Origin: a virus
Strand: one strand, 5' to 3'
Virus record (IMG/VR): IMGVR_UViG_3300032242_001263
Location: 1 to 38,767 of that record
Length of the DNA stretch: 38,767 bases
The notes under the pieces were generated by a model. That model saw only the letters and a program-made list of their open reading frames with translations. It had not been told where the DNA came from and did no database searches. Positions 6,909 to 15,369 of this stretch are shown here, piece after piece (position 1 is the first letter of the stretch; each line of letters begins with the position of its first letter). Position numbers and translations under genes: made by a program.

Positions 6909-9241
6909 AGGAGATAAGCCTTGACCAGAGATTTAGCCGTGTCCATATCGTTATCAAAGTAGCAGCGATTAAGCGCGTCTCCGATAATTGGATCTAGCGC
7001 CTTAAACTCAAAGCTACGTGTGCGACGGTATGGCTTGTCGGCCCACTTGATAAAAGCGCGAGCTTCGTCCCCTGCAGCTTTGCCCATATCGGCATTACCT
7101 ACCCAGGCTGGAGCTGTGTCCATTCCGAGAAGCCACATAGCAAATAATCTATGGTGTCCGTCAATAATGATTAGCTTTTCTCCGTCGTCATAAACTAACG
7201 GATAGCCACGATAAGGAGTAAGAGCTTGACCCATAGACTCAATATGCTTAGCTACGTTTTCACGATTTAAGCCAAAATTAGTACCCCAGAGCTCTTTGAT
7301 ATTAACTAAATTGAGCTCAGCCTTCTCCCATACGTCAGGGCTGACAATATAATTACCGCCAGTAGTTTCGACGATAGGCCAGGGACTTTCGACCGAATTA
7401 GCTAATACGTCAGGATCATCTGACGCTGGGTGCTCAGCAGCCTCATTAGGCAAAATTGCTAACCGTGAAAGAGCTTCTTTGACCTCAGACTTAGACGGTA
7501 CGCCAGCCTTGTCGAGAGACTTGACAGCACCTGGCTCAATTTTAGGCTCTTCAGGTTTAGGCTTTTCTTCCCCTGGCTTTGGCTCTAAATTTGGCTCTGA
7601 ATTTGGAGCGACTGGCTCTGGCTTATCAGGCTGTGGAGCTACTGGATTGGTGTCTGGGTCGAGCTCTTCAGCTGATCCTGCAGCCGTCGTGACGTTCACA
7701 ATTCCGTCTGGAGTGAAGAGGAATACGCCAGCGCCAGCTACGAGCATAGGCTGATCTGCAGCTGGAGTATCCAGGAGAGGTAGTCCGAGCTCTGAGCGTC
7801 GCTCGTTGATTGTACGAGTCGCACCGCGTAGCTCCATATCAGCACGAGCAGCTTCTGACTGAGTATCGCGCCCTTCTGAAATCATAAACTTAAACTCAAG
7901 CTCTCTAGGCATACCGAGGTAGCTGTAGCTGAGGTTTGTGAACATTTTGGAAAGCCAGGTAACGAGTGGCCCTACGCCGATTTGTTGAGCCGATTCCTGC
8001 TCGCCTTTCTGGTGTCCAGATTGACCTAAGCCACCGTGACCAGAGAAGCCAATTTCACTAGGCATTACCCCAAAGTGACCGCAGATAGAAGTGACAAGAT
8101 AAGTGTCGAGGATTTCTCTAAATTTCTCGCCGTAGCCCTCAAATTGCACTGGGTCAAAGCCAGCTGGAAGCACACGAGCTCTCTTACGCTGCTCTGTCTG
8201 TCCAGCGAGATCATCATTAAGCGAGTCCTCAAGCTGACGTAGAAGGATTGGGTCATTACCAAAATCAGGATCTACCTTGAACATAAGCTCAGGTAGTACG
8301 CCGTCAGTCCACTCAGCGCGTAGCCACTGTTGGCGACGTAGGTAAAGGTCAGCGACAGGTAGGCAGCGCTCTACAGGAGAGGAGCCGTAGACGCTTGTAG
8401 CTTTACGATTGCGAACTAGGTAAGTCAGCTCGTCAGCTGTAAATTCTCCGTCAGCGTCTAAATTATCGTTTTGGGCTGTGAATTCTGTGCGTGGGAAGCC
8501 GTAAAGGATTTGCTGGTAGGCAGCATTAGGCGCCATAGGACGCATTCCACGGTCGTCGATAAGTGGCTTGATTGTTGCACCATCTAGGATTTGTAGTCCG
8601 TAGAGGTCGCCTCCTACGGTCTTTTGAGGCCAGATAGCGAGAGCGTCGATTACGAGGATTTCCTCAAGAGCTATCATCAGCCAGTCAATAAAAGTAAGTC
8701 CGTTAGCCTTATCTGGATTTTCCCAGAAAGTACGCAGACGATAAATTTCGTCTGAAAACTTCTCACGAGCCTGGGCCATAGCGCGAACGTGATCTCCACC
8801 AATTTCAGCCACAATTTTTTCGGCTGCGTCCTCTGCGATAGTGATATCCCAGTCGATTCCTGTGATTTTAGACTTCAGCACTTCTACGCAGCGACGAACT
8901 ATGTCGATTTGGTCAGCTGCTCCGCGTAGAGTCTTGAACGGTACGAGCTTCTGCTCTGTAGCGACGTTGATATTTTGAGCGACCTGATACTCATAACGGC
9001 GAGGATCAGCGCGACCTGTGCTACCGACAGGGTTAATAGCGCCAGGGGTAATAGGCAGACCTGGAGCGAAAGGTACGTTACCAAAATTAGGGTTACGTGG
9101 GAGAGGTTTAGTCGTGTAGCTGTTATTTTGAGCCGATTGTTGCATTTGGAGCTCTGTCATAGTGACGGCCCCAGCTGGAAGGCTAGGAGACTTCTCGATT
9201 TGCTCTGCTACCGCTTTTGCTAGACGGTCGATTAGACCCAT
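6905..9241 (-). CDS. Portal protein with C-terminal ParB/Srx-like domain
   Basis: 778 aa, AAGGAGAG ribosome site. Residues ~80-540 match a phage portal: long helices, DWDITIAED, GEQESAQQIGVGPL, and NERRSELGLPLLD near the end of the core. Then comes a Pro/Glu-rich linker (~545-590). Residues ~600-725 resemble the ParB/sulfiredoxin fold: PYRGYPLVYDDGEKLIIIDG then HHR (IDGHHR at 693-698) and GMDTAPAWVG. The portal forms the twelve-subunit DNA channel. The extra domain roughly explains the length beyond a usual 450-550 aa portal. ParB-like domains in phage polyvalent proteins are known; its target here is not. Confidence 0.85.
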   Translation of the reverse strand: MGLIDRLAKAVAEQIEKSPSLPAGAVTMTELQMQQSAQNNSYTTKPLPRNPNFGNVPFAPGLPITPGAINPVGSTGRADPRRYEYQVAQNINVATEQKLVPFKTLRGAADQIDIVRRCVEVLKSKITGIDWDITIAEDAAEKIVAEIGGDHVRAMAQAREKFSDEIYRLRTFWENPDKANGLTFIDWLMIALEEILVIDALAIWPQKTVGGDLYGLQILDGATIKPLIDDRGMRPMAPNAAYQQILYGFPRTEFTAQNDNLDADGEFTADELTYLVRNRKATSVYGSSPVERCLPVADLYLRRQQWLRAEWTDGVLPELMFKVDPDFGNDPILLRQLEDSLNDDLAGQTEQRKRARVLPAGFDPVQFEGYGEKFREILDTYLVTSICGHFGVMPSEIGFSGHGGLGQSGHQKGEQESAQQIGVGPLVTWLSKMFTNLSYSYLGMPRELEFKFMISEGRDTQSEAARADMELRGATRTINERRSELGLPLLDTPAADQPMLVAGAGVFLFTPDGIVNVTTAAGSAEELDPDTNPVAPQPDKPEPVAPNSEPNLEPKPGEEKPKPEEPKIEPGAVKSLDKAGVPSKSEVKEALSRLAILPNEAAEHPASDDPDVLANSVESPWPIVETTGGNYIVSPDVWEKAELNLVNIKELWGTNFGLNRENVAKHIESMGQALTPYRGYPLVYDDGEKLIIIDGHHRLFAMWLLGMDTAPAWVGNADMGKAAGDEARAFIKWADKPYRRTRSFEFKALDPIIGDALNRCYFDNDMDTAKSLVKAYLL

Positions 9242-9291
9242 TGTCTCTCCTTTTTAGCGCCCCTTATTTTTCAGGCTAAGGTGTAATGCTA

Positions 9292-11307
9292 TCAGTAAGA
9301 CGGATACCACTTCGTAGTACCTGGATCATAAGTCATTGTGAGAGCTCTTGAAACTGTAGCTACTGAAGCGAGCGCGATATTTCCAGCCGTCGTCGTAGTG
9401 AATAAACCTGTAGGAATGAGGGTAATCGACCCACCGTTAGTTGAAATTGGAGAAGGAGCCGTGATGGTAGCGATTGCTGTCGTTCCCGAGATAAAGACGA
9501 TTGGATTTACTGGTGCGATAGTCGTAGCTGACGCGATAGTAGGAGCGCCAGAAACCGTACCTGTGGCGATAATGCCGTTAGCTCCTAGCCTTACTATGGC
9601 TACGCCACCCTGATTTTGCCACTGTTGAAGATCACCGCTAGGTAGCGATACTGCTGCACCGCCTGACGTGTAAGTATCAGACAGAGCGTTTGTTACCGTG
9701 AATTGAGTTGCAGAGGCTGAGGCTATTGTGGCGTTAGTGAGGTTAAATCCAGCGCCAGCCGTGCCTGTGGGGTTTCCTGTTGAAAGTACGCCAGTAATAG
9801 TTACGGTCTGACCTGCAGCCATATAAATAGTGTTAGACGCCGTATAAGTAATAGTCGTACCGTTAGCCGTAGCAGCTGTGATTGTGCCTACGGTAGCGCT
9901 CGCTTTGACTGCAAGTGGAGTCTGATTGGCACCGACAGTAGTTATGACGACTGGCCCTGCGTTATTGACGTTATTTGTATTTGAGCCAGGAGTGATTGTT
10001 GCTCCAGTTAAAGACGAATTTCGTAATGATCCACTGTTAATCGTAAAATTATTAGCATATACAATTCCATTTTGATTTACTGAAGCCTGAACGACTCCAG
10101 TAGAGTTTTGCCATTCTTGCAGTGGAGCATTCTGATTTGCAATTCCTTTGGCAACGATAGGCACTGTGGTAAACGTGTTCGCCACGGCAGAAATTGAAGG
10201 AGAGTTATAGGCGTTTCCAAATACCGTAGCAGTTGCAGACGCTACGAATGTGGCTGCTGCGTTATAGACCGTGTAAGCGTAAGAACCTGATGAGCCTGAA
10301 ATTGAAGTGACGACAGCCGTGGCGTTAAAAGACGCTGGAGTGAACCCAGTAAAAGTTACTGTTTGACCTAAAGCGAGGACTAAATTTGCATTGTTACCTG
10401 TATAAGTGGCGACTGTTGTTGAAGCAGCAGTCGCAGCAGTCCAGTTAAAATATGCGCTTGCAGAGACAACGCTCGTTATATTTCCAGAGTAAATCTGACC
10501 TGCAGCATTAACGCCTGAGAGGACTGTGCCAGCTGAGGACTGATTCTGAATAAGGTTAGCCGTTTGACCTGCAGCGCCTTTATTTGTAAGACCTACCGTA
10601 GTCGTAGCAGCTGGCGCGATTGTGTTAGCGCTTGTAAAAGTATTTGTAGTGGCTAGCTCAGGTACTACGGTGGTATCTACGATCAGATTAGAGGCTGAGG
10701 TCGTAAGTCCAGTACCGATATTGAGAGCTACCGTCTGTGTGCCTGAATTGTAAGTAATAGGAGCTGTAGCAGCGACTACGCCTGTGGCTCCAGTAGGGCC
10801 TGTGGCTCCTGTTGCACCTGTCGCGCCTGTGGCTCCTTGTATTCCCTGGGGAATACCAAAATTAAATACGGCTGCGCTAGTAGATCCTGAATTGCTAACC
10901 GTCGCGCTTGAGCCTGCTCCGAGCGTCGTCGTAGAGCCGACTGAGATAGTAGCTGCAGAGCCATTTGCTCCTGTGGCACCTGTGGCACCTGTAGCGCCAG
11001 TAGATCCTGTCGCGCCCTGTGGGATAGTGAAATTAAATACAGCTGCTGAAGTCGTGCCAGAATTTGTTACCGTGGCTGAAGTGCCAGGATTGCTTGTGGT
11101 AGTTGAACCTACGGCGATAGTAGCTGCTGAACCGTTAGCGCCTGTCTGCCCTGTCTGCCCTGTCTGCCCTGTAGCTCCAGTAGCACCTGTCGCACCCTGA
11201 GCACCTTGAGGCCCTTGAGCTCCTAGCTGGCTAACCGTTATCGAGGGCTGTTGATTAGTGACGATTACGTTTTGGACAGCCTGGGTGACTATGACGTTAT
11301 CTGTCAC
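9292..11307 (-). CDS. Collagen-like fibre protein
   Basis: 671 aa. GTG start overlaps the previous stop (GTGA). Three Gly-X-Y tracts (about residues 29-60, 100-122 and 158-180; GATGATGATGQTGQTGQTG type) alternate with two near-identical modules containing NGSAATI-VGSTTT and TSAAVFNF-IPQG. The rest is a Thr/Ala/Val-rich beta structure. Collagen-like triple helices are common in phage fibres. Its place between terminase and portal, away from the tail genes, makes a head fibre as likely as a tail fibre. The Gly-X-Y DNA contains short tandem repeats that may change length. Confidence 0.8.
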   Translation of the reverse strand: MTDNVIVTQAVQNVIVTNQQPSITVSQLGAQGPQGAQGATGATGATGQTGQTGQTGANGSAATIAVGSTTTSNPGTSATVTNSGTTSAAVFNFTIPQGATGSTGATGATGATGANGSAATISVGSTTTLGAGSSATVSNSGSTSAAVFNFGIPQGIQGATGATGATGATGPTGATGVVAATAPITYNSGTQTVALNIGTGLTTSASNLIVDTTVVPELATTNTFTSANTIAPAATTTVGLTNKGAAGQTANLIQNQSSAGTVLSGVNAAGQIYSGNITSVVSASAYFNWTAATAASTTVATYTGNNANLVLALGQTVTFTGFTPASFNATAVVTSISGSSGSYAYTVYNAAATFVASATATVFGNAYNSPSISAVANTFTTVPIVAKGIANQNAPLQEWQNSTGVVQASVNQNGIVYANNFTINSGSLRNSSLTGATITPGSNTNNVNNAGPVVITTVGANQTPLAVKASATVGTITAATANGTTITYTASNTIYMAAGQTVTITGVLSTGNPTGTAGAGFNLTNATIASASATQFTVTNALSDTYTSGGAAVSLPSGDLQQWQNQGGVAIVRLGANGIIATGTVSGAPTIASATTIAPVNPIVFISGTTAIATITAPSPISTNGGSITLIPTGLFTTTTAGNIALASVATVSRALTMTYDPGTTKWYPSY

Positions 11308-11645
11308 GATACTCTCGACTGTGCAATAGTGATTAGACCGTCTGACCAGTCGTAAGCGACACCTGAAGCTGAGGTCGCCTTAATTCCGTAATAGTAAGTG
11401 CCGACTGGGATAGCTGCTGTCTGAGTACCCGTGACGCGATAGGTAGTAATGCCAGAAGCAGGCGTAGTGAGCGTAATGCCAGAGCCGATTGCAAGTCCGA
11501 GTACGCTTGAATTGTCCACCTGATTACGGATTTGTAGAGATACCGTGTAGCCAGTCGTGTTAATTGCTGCGCCTGTGCTGTCTTGCCAGGTAGTCGTAAA
11601 AATCCAGTCTATGCCCTGATTTACTATGGGGTTATATTGCGCCAC
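11304..11645 (-). CDS. Small beta-sandwich structural protein (fibre-associated)
   Basis: 113 aa. GTG start 6 bp after AGGAGG; it begins one frame over from the terminase stop. The sequence WIFTTTWQDSTGAAINTTGY, YTVSLQIRNQ, GTYYYGIKAT and VAYDWSDGLITI resembles small Ig-like baseplate or fibre-attachment proteins found beside phage fibre genes. It is translationally coupled to the collagen-like gene, so it may be its attachment partner or chaperone. No enzymatic motif. Confidence 0.6.
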   Translation of the reverse strand: MAQYNPIVNQGIDWIFTTTWQDSTGAAINTTGYTVSLQIRNQVDNSSVLGLAIGSGITLTTPASGITTYRVTGTQTAAIPVGTYYYGIKATSASGVAYDWSDGLITIAQSRVS

Positions 11646-13012
11646 TAGACACCTCCTGGGTTAATGATAGCGCTTTGACATTTAGGGCAGACTGACGTTC
11701 CCTTTGGTGATGGCATTCTGCAATTAGGGCAGAAGTCCACTTTATGCGAGAGATAGCGCATAGCTGGAGAAGCTACGGATAGCTCAGTAATAGCCCAGAC
11801 TAGAGCGTCCATTCTGTCAGGAGAACTGCCAGATTCAGGCGTCCAGCTCACCATCTGATCCTCAAGCTCGTTAAATCCTCCTACGTGATGGACTTTGCCC
11901 TGTTCATAAAGAGCCGATACTGGCTCAGCTCTTACCTGCTTACCTCGTGAAGCTGTAACGAGCTTGATAGGCACCGTGTTATCCACGTGACGAATAACTA
12001 AACCGACCATATCTCCACCGTTATTTTTTTCTGCCACGATTCGATTCGCTTTGTATTGGTGATAGAGCTCGACAGCTCTTCTGGCCCAGCCGTCAGGAGA
12101 AGCTCGTAAAGTGCCGTCGTGGAGGACGTAATACTGTCCGTCCATAGAGACACCAGCGACTACTATTCCTGTCTCGTCTGAGTCCTCTCCAGAGGTCACT
12201 GCAGGGTCAATAGCGACGCATATCCTGGTCAGGTTAGGAGCTTCATCTACTCTGGCGTCGTCGATCATCTTTCTTGTCCATAATGCGCCCTCGATATCCT
12301 CGAGAAGCTCGCCGTACAGCTCCTGGCGTCCTAGCCGTGTGCCGTTATAGCGTAGCTGTAGCTCTACGAGAGCTTGAGGAGCGAGGTTAGCTGCGTTATC
12401 AAAGGTAGAGCCTCTCACGACGCGTACAGAGCCGTCAGAGCGTCCTACAAGGTTTCGCACGAGAGCTACAGGCTTAGGCGTCGTCGTAACTACTGTGCGT
12501 GGGTGGTCTCCTAAACGCAGGCCAAATTGAAGCTGATCCCACGTGTCTGAGTATCTCCAGGAGGAAAGCTCATCACACCAGGCGCCGTGAAATTGTGGGC
12601 CACGCAGACGGTTAGGCTCGTCAGCTGAAAAAAGTCGAATGAGTGATCCGTTAGTGAGCTTGATATGCCCATAGGTACGGTTATAGTCCTCGAGGACGCC
12701 GTACTCTCTCAAGATACCGATAATGCCTGAATTACCCTCAGCGCAGACGTCTCTTACGTCACCAAAGGTAGGAGCAATAATCGCCCAGCGCGTATCGTTA
12801 TTTGTAGCTGCTTCCCAGGCTAACCATTCGGCAGCCATACGAGTCTTGCCAGCGCCACGGCCTGCAAGATAAAGCCAGGTAGACCAGTCGCCTTCATCTG
12901 GAAGCTGCTCAGTCCGAGCTAGGGTCGCTTCCCACTCTGCTCTCCGTATCGCTGTGCTCTCGTACAATTTTGATAATCTGTCGAGCTCTTTCGCGTAAAA
13001 GGTCTCCGTCAT
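11645..13012 (-). CDS. terL: Terminase large subunit
   Basis: 455 aa. Walker A is AGRGAGKTR (50-58), Walker B GAWCDE (D147, E148), coupling motif VTTTPKP (175-181). The nuclease acidic residues are in AIDPAVTSG (D269), ENNGGD and DRMDALVWA. The ATPase drives packaging and the nuclease cuts the concatemer. The C-terminus (428-445, CPNC...CPKC) adds a zinc ribbon not usual in this family. The ATG follows GGAGGTG by about 7 bases, so the 104-bp overlap with the small subunit is real. Confidence 0.96.
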   Translation of the reverse strand: MTETFYAKELDRLSKLYESTAIRRAEWEATLARTEQLPDEGDWSTWLYLAGRGAGKTRMAAEWLAWEAATNNDTRWAIIAPTFGDVRDVCAEGNSGIIGILREYGVLEDYNRTYGHIKLTNGSLIRLFSADEPNRLRGPQFHGAWCDELSSWRYSDTWDQLQFGLRLGDHPRTVVTTTPKPVALVRNLVGRSDGSVRVVRGSTFDNAANLAPQALVELQLRYNGTRLGRQELYGELLEDIEGALWTRKMIDDARVDEAPNLTRICVAIDPAVTSGEDSDETGIVVAGVSMDGQYYVLHDGTLRASPDGWARRAVELYHQYKANRIVAEKNNGGDMVGLVIRHVDNTVPIKLVTASRGKQVRAEPVSALYEQGKVHHVGGFNELEDQMVSWTPESGSSPDRMDALVWAITELSVASPAMRYLSHKVDFCPNCRMPSPKGTSVCPKCQSAIINPGGV

Positions 13013-13403
13013 AGGTAGTCACCTCCACTTTAGACTCTTTCGGTGCGTATAAACCTAGTAGCGCTGCCTCCTCTTTCAGAAGCGCGAGAAGGTTAGGGAA
13101 AGCCTGTAAGTCCCCTGCCTCTACTTTGGGCCATAAAAGCCCTACAAGGTGCTCTAAGCGTCGTAGGTGAAGAGCTCGATACTCATTAACCGACTCCATA
13201 GGCGTACGCTCTGTAGCCCTTAGCCAGGCGTCTCTAGCTCCTGAGTGATCGGCGTAACCGAGCTGATTTGCGATTTGCTCAAAGGTTTTGCCCTCTAGCC
13301 GTAGCTGTACTACCTCGTGCTCACGCTGGAGGACTGACAGGTCTTTCTTGATTTTTTTAACGCGTTTGGGAGTTACCGCTACAGAATTGGTAATCTCAGA
13401 CAT
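12909..13403 (-). CDS. terS: Terminase small subunit
   Basis: 164 aa. A Lys-rich N-terminus, then a helix-turn-helix segment (KTFEQIANQLGYADHSGARDAW, in pieces; about 39-60) and an amphipathic C-terminal oligomerisation region (RALHLRRLEHLVGLLWPKVE). This is the usual layout of TerS, which recognises phage DNA and loads TerL. It is the first gene of the late unit and overlaps terL by 104 bp, much longer than the 4-bp overlaps elsewhere. Start ATG has only a weak AGG nearby. Confidence 0.85.
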   Translation of the reverse strand: MSEITNSVAVTPKRVKKIKKDLSVLQREHEVVQLRLEGKTFEQIANQLGYADHSGARDAWLRATERTPMESVNEYRALHLRRLEHLVGLLWPKVEAGDLQAFPNLLALLKEEAALLGLYAPKESKVEVTTYDGDLLRERARQIIKIVREHSDTESRVGSDPSSD

Positions 13404-13504
13404 AGCCTAACTGTACTGTAATCGTTACTACTGGTCTAACCTAGAAAATATGATTAGATTTACTGAGCGACGGTTTATTTTTTGGGGAAGAGATAAGTCG
13501 TCGT
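13404..13504 (-). promoter_or_regulatory. Probable late promoter region with GTAAN3TTAC palindrome
   Basis: A 100-bp gap between the terminator and terS. It contains the palindrome GTAATCGTTAC (13418-13428). On the minus strand this runs into TTACAGT (a possible -10 TACAGT) only 11 bases before the terS ATG, which would give a nearly leaderless message. No good -35 is seen. The whole late unit (about 25 kb around the join) must be transcribed from here or from read-through. Confidence 0.4.
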
Positions 13505-13547
13505 GCAAAACCCCATCTATCATTAAAAGGTAGGTGGGGTTTTTTGC
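13505..13547. terminator. Intrinsic terminator
   Basis: GCAAAACCCCATCTATC (13505-13521) pairs with GGTAGGTGGGGTTTTTTGC (13529-13547): about 15 pairs, a 7-base loop and a T-run on both sides, so it can work in both directions. It contains the last codons and stop (TAA at 13523-13525, in the loop) of the 64-aa gene. It separates the methyltransferase unit from the late unit. Confidence 0.85.
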
Positions 13548-13717
13548 ATAGCTTCTAACCTAGCGTCGAGAAGATCATCTATGCTGCTTTCGAGTATCTG
13601 GCGTTTTCTCCAGTCCATACGATTTCCAAAAGTGTCGGTTTTTAATTGCGTGTACAGATTAGCAATAGCCTCATCTAGCTCAGCTATCGAGACTTCCTCT
13701 GTGACTACTACCGACAT
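13523..13717 (-). CDS. Hypothetical 64-aa helical protein
   Basis: Begins MSVVVTEEVSIAELDEAIANL, followed by charged helices (RKRQILESSIDDLLDARLEAM). Ends KTPPTF inside the terminator stem. No strong ribosome site. Last gene of the SSB-methyltransferase unit, 19 bp after the Dam-like gene. No known family recognised. Confidence 0.6.
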   Translation of the reverse strand: MSVVVTEEVSIAELDEAIANLYTQLKTDTFGNRMDWRKRQILESSIDDLLDARLEAMQKTPPTF

Positions 13718-13736
13718 AAGTGGAGTTTAGTCTTGA

Positions 13737-14201
13737 TTACTCTAAGCCTGCTCGATTCCTCATAATGATTACAGCTGACGGAAAAGGTGCAGAGTTAGGC
13801 TGATTGCCAAATTTCAGCCGTCCTCGGATAAATCGCACTTCGTGATCTATACAGTAATCCCACCACCAGGCAGTATCTGTACGAGCTGGGACTAAGCAAA
13901 CGATTACCCCCCCTCGCTTACTTTCTAGGTCTGCTTTCTTGACCCATTCTTTAATCGCTCTACCGTACGGTGGATTTAGCCAGATAGTCTTTCCAGCGGC
14001 GTCCTCCGTCCAATTACGGACTAAAGCGTCTTGACGGTTTTCGTCTGGGTGATCTGGGCCGTACCATTCTGAGCAGAGAGCAGAGGATTCGAGAGCTGCT
14101 GCGTCTAAACCAAAATCAAACTCCGTGTGCAATTTTTCGTAAAAATCTCGAGGTGTCGTCCACGTATGGTCTATAGAAAGAAAAGCAGCCTTAAAATTCA
14201 T
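13737..14201 (-). CDS. DNA N6-adenine methyltransferase (phage Dam type)
   Basis: 154 aa, the usual size of the phage Dam family. WTTPRDFYEKL near residue 14, FGLDAAA (30-36) as the SAM-binding strand, and catalytic NPPYG (76-80), followed by RAIKEWVKK and a late FGNQPNSAPFPSAVIIM strand. It methylates adenine in DNA; the site cannot be read from sequence. ATG overlaps the previous stop (TAATG), so it is coupled to the cytosine-type enzyme upstream. Confidence 0.9.
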   Translation of the reverse strand: MNFKAAFLSIDHTWTTPRDFYEKLHTEFDFGLDAAALESSALCSEWYGPDHPDENRQDALVRNWTEDAAGKTIWLNPPYGRAIKEWVKKADLESKRGGVIVCLVPARTDTAWWWDYCIDHEVRFIRGRLKFGNQPNSAPFPSAVIIMRNRAGLE

Positions 14202-14839
14202 TAAATATTTTCACCCTCGAGAGTGTTCATAATTTCCTCGCCTAACGCATAAGGGACTCGTGATCTATCTTTGGCACCCTTGAGACCCTGAGTACCTGTT
14301 TTGGATCCTCTAGGAGCTGCTTCGTGACAGGGCATTCCATTCTTACACGGAGTGCGAGGTGTCCAATTAGGCACCGTTCCCCATAAATCAGTCGGCTTCA
14401 TTCGTGTATCGCCATAGGTGCAATATGTCACCGTGCGACGCTCATAGCCCTCGACTACTGGCAATTTACGGAGCATTCCGCGAGGATTTTCCATTAACCA
14501 GCCTTTTGTCGGTTTTAGATTCGTTATTAGTTTGAGAGTGTGCGCCACCAATAATTGAGAAATCCGTGCGCCTTCTGTTTTTGGAATATAAGCCCCCTTT
14601 CCTCCTCCCCAGTGATGGCCCATAGAGGCCACGCTGAAAGCCGTACAAGGAGGGGAAGCCCAAATAAAGTCTGGCTGACCGTATTTCTCTAAAAGATACT
14701 CTGCCGATAGGTTAAAGACGTCTACGTTTTCCGTAGCCTCAAAATACGTATCTAGCTCAAAAGTAATAACCGTGTGTCCAGCGTCTACGAATGCTTGAGT
14801 AGAACTACCTGTCCCAGCGAAAAAATCAAATATAAGCAT
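14201..14839 (-). CDS. Compact C5-cytosine methyltransferase-like protein
   Basis: 212 aa. SAM motif DFFAGTGSS (5-13), catalytic SPPC (62-65; Cys65) and ENPRG (117-121) follow the order of C5-methyltransferases. The protein is about half of normal length and no clear target-recognition region or motif X is seen, so it belongs to a compact phage branch. The C-terminus has CKNGMPCHEAAPRGSKTG. ATG directly follows the HTH gene stop. DNA cytosine methylation is the likely role; a base-modifying relative cannot be excluded. Confidence 0.8.
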   Translation of the reverse strand: MLIFDFFAGTGSSTQAFVDAGHTVITFELDTYFEATENVDVFNLSAEYLLEKYGQPDFIWASPPCTAFSVASMGHHWGGGKGAYIPKTEGARISQLLVAHTLKLITNLKPTKGWLMENPRGMLRKLPVVEGYERRTVTYCTYGDTRMKPTDLWGTVPNWTPRTPCKNGMPCHEAAPRGSKTGTQGLKGAKDRSRVPYALGEEIMNTLEGENI

Positions 14840-15022
14840 TTAACGCGACGCTTTTTTGGCTGCGTAATCTTTGACCTCTTCAGCCACGTAGTAGACGTTT
14901 CTACCCTGGCGCTTTTTCCACTTAATCCTGCCTCGGTGCTGGAGCTGTCGCAGGTTATTAAGCGTGACCCCTAAATACTGTGTGACCTGAGTACAGTCCC
15001 ACCATTCCTGATTCTCTACCAC
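14840..15022 (-). CDS. Small winged-HTH protein (excisionase/MerR-like)
   Basis: 60 aa, GTG start. WWDCTQVTQYLGVTLNNL, then RIKWKKRQGRNVYYVAEEV is the classic HTH_17/excisionase pattern: first helix, recognition helix, and a basic wing. No integrase is present, so it is more likely a small regulator than a true excisionase. Overlaps the SSB stop by 7 bp. Confidence 0.8.
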   Translation of the reverse strand: MVENQEWWDCTQVTQYLGVTLNNLRQLQHRGRIKWKKRQGRNVYYVAEEVKDYAAKKASR

Positions 15023-15369
15023 CCTGGAGTATCCTCGCTCTGAGTCGCTCCAGAAGCCTTAGTAACCTTAATAGTGATAGCTACGTCTGTAGCTGCAATT
15101 TCGTTAGAGGTTTTCTCTAAGCCGTCTTTGGTGTATTTAGAGACACCGAATTTACCTGTGACCGTCACGGAGTCGCCTTTGCGTAGCTCACGAGCGACAG
15201 CTGGGGCCTTATTTCCCCAGACCGTAACCTTGAACCAGATTGTCTCGCCCTCACCCTTTGCTTTGCTCCAGGGAGTGTGAGCTAGTGAGAATTGGCAGAG
15301 CTCGTATTCGCCTACCTGCTTAATCTCTGGGTCTGTGCCGAGATTGCCTTGAATAATGATCTGATTCAT
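15016..15369 (-). CDS. ssb: Single-stranded DNA-binding protein
   Basis: 117 aa with an OB-fold: NQIIIQGNLGTDPEIK, FSLAHTPW, ETIWFKVTVWG, ARELRKGDSVTVTGKF. The C-terminus is short and ends SEDTPGW instead of the acidic DDDIPF tip that recruits host repair proteins, so partner binding may differ. AGGAGG-type site (GGAGGCAAA) before ATG, coupled to the HNH gene (ATGA). Confidence 0.92.
   Translation of the reverse strand: MNQIIIQGNLGTDPEIKQVGEYELCQFSLAHTPWSKAKGEGETIWFKVTVWGNKAPAVARELRKGDSVTVTGKFGVSKYTKDGLEKTSNEIAATDVAITIKVTKASGATQSEDTPGW

Noticed and set aside
10784-11200. 138-aa plus-strand Pro/Val-rich frame
   Set aside because: Antisense shadow of the Gly-X-Y tracts of the collagen-like gene.
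14840-15022. Excisionase as evidence of lysogeny
   Set aside because: No integrase, phage repressor or attachment site is present; small HTH proteins of this type are common regulators.
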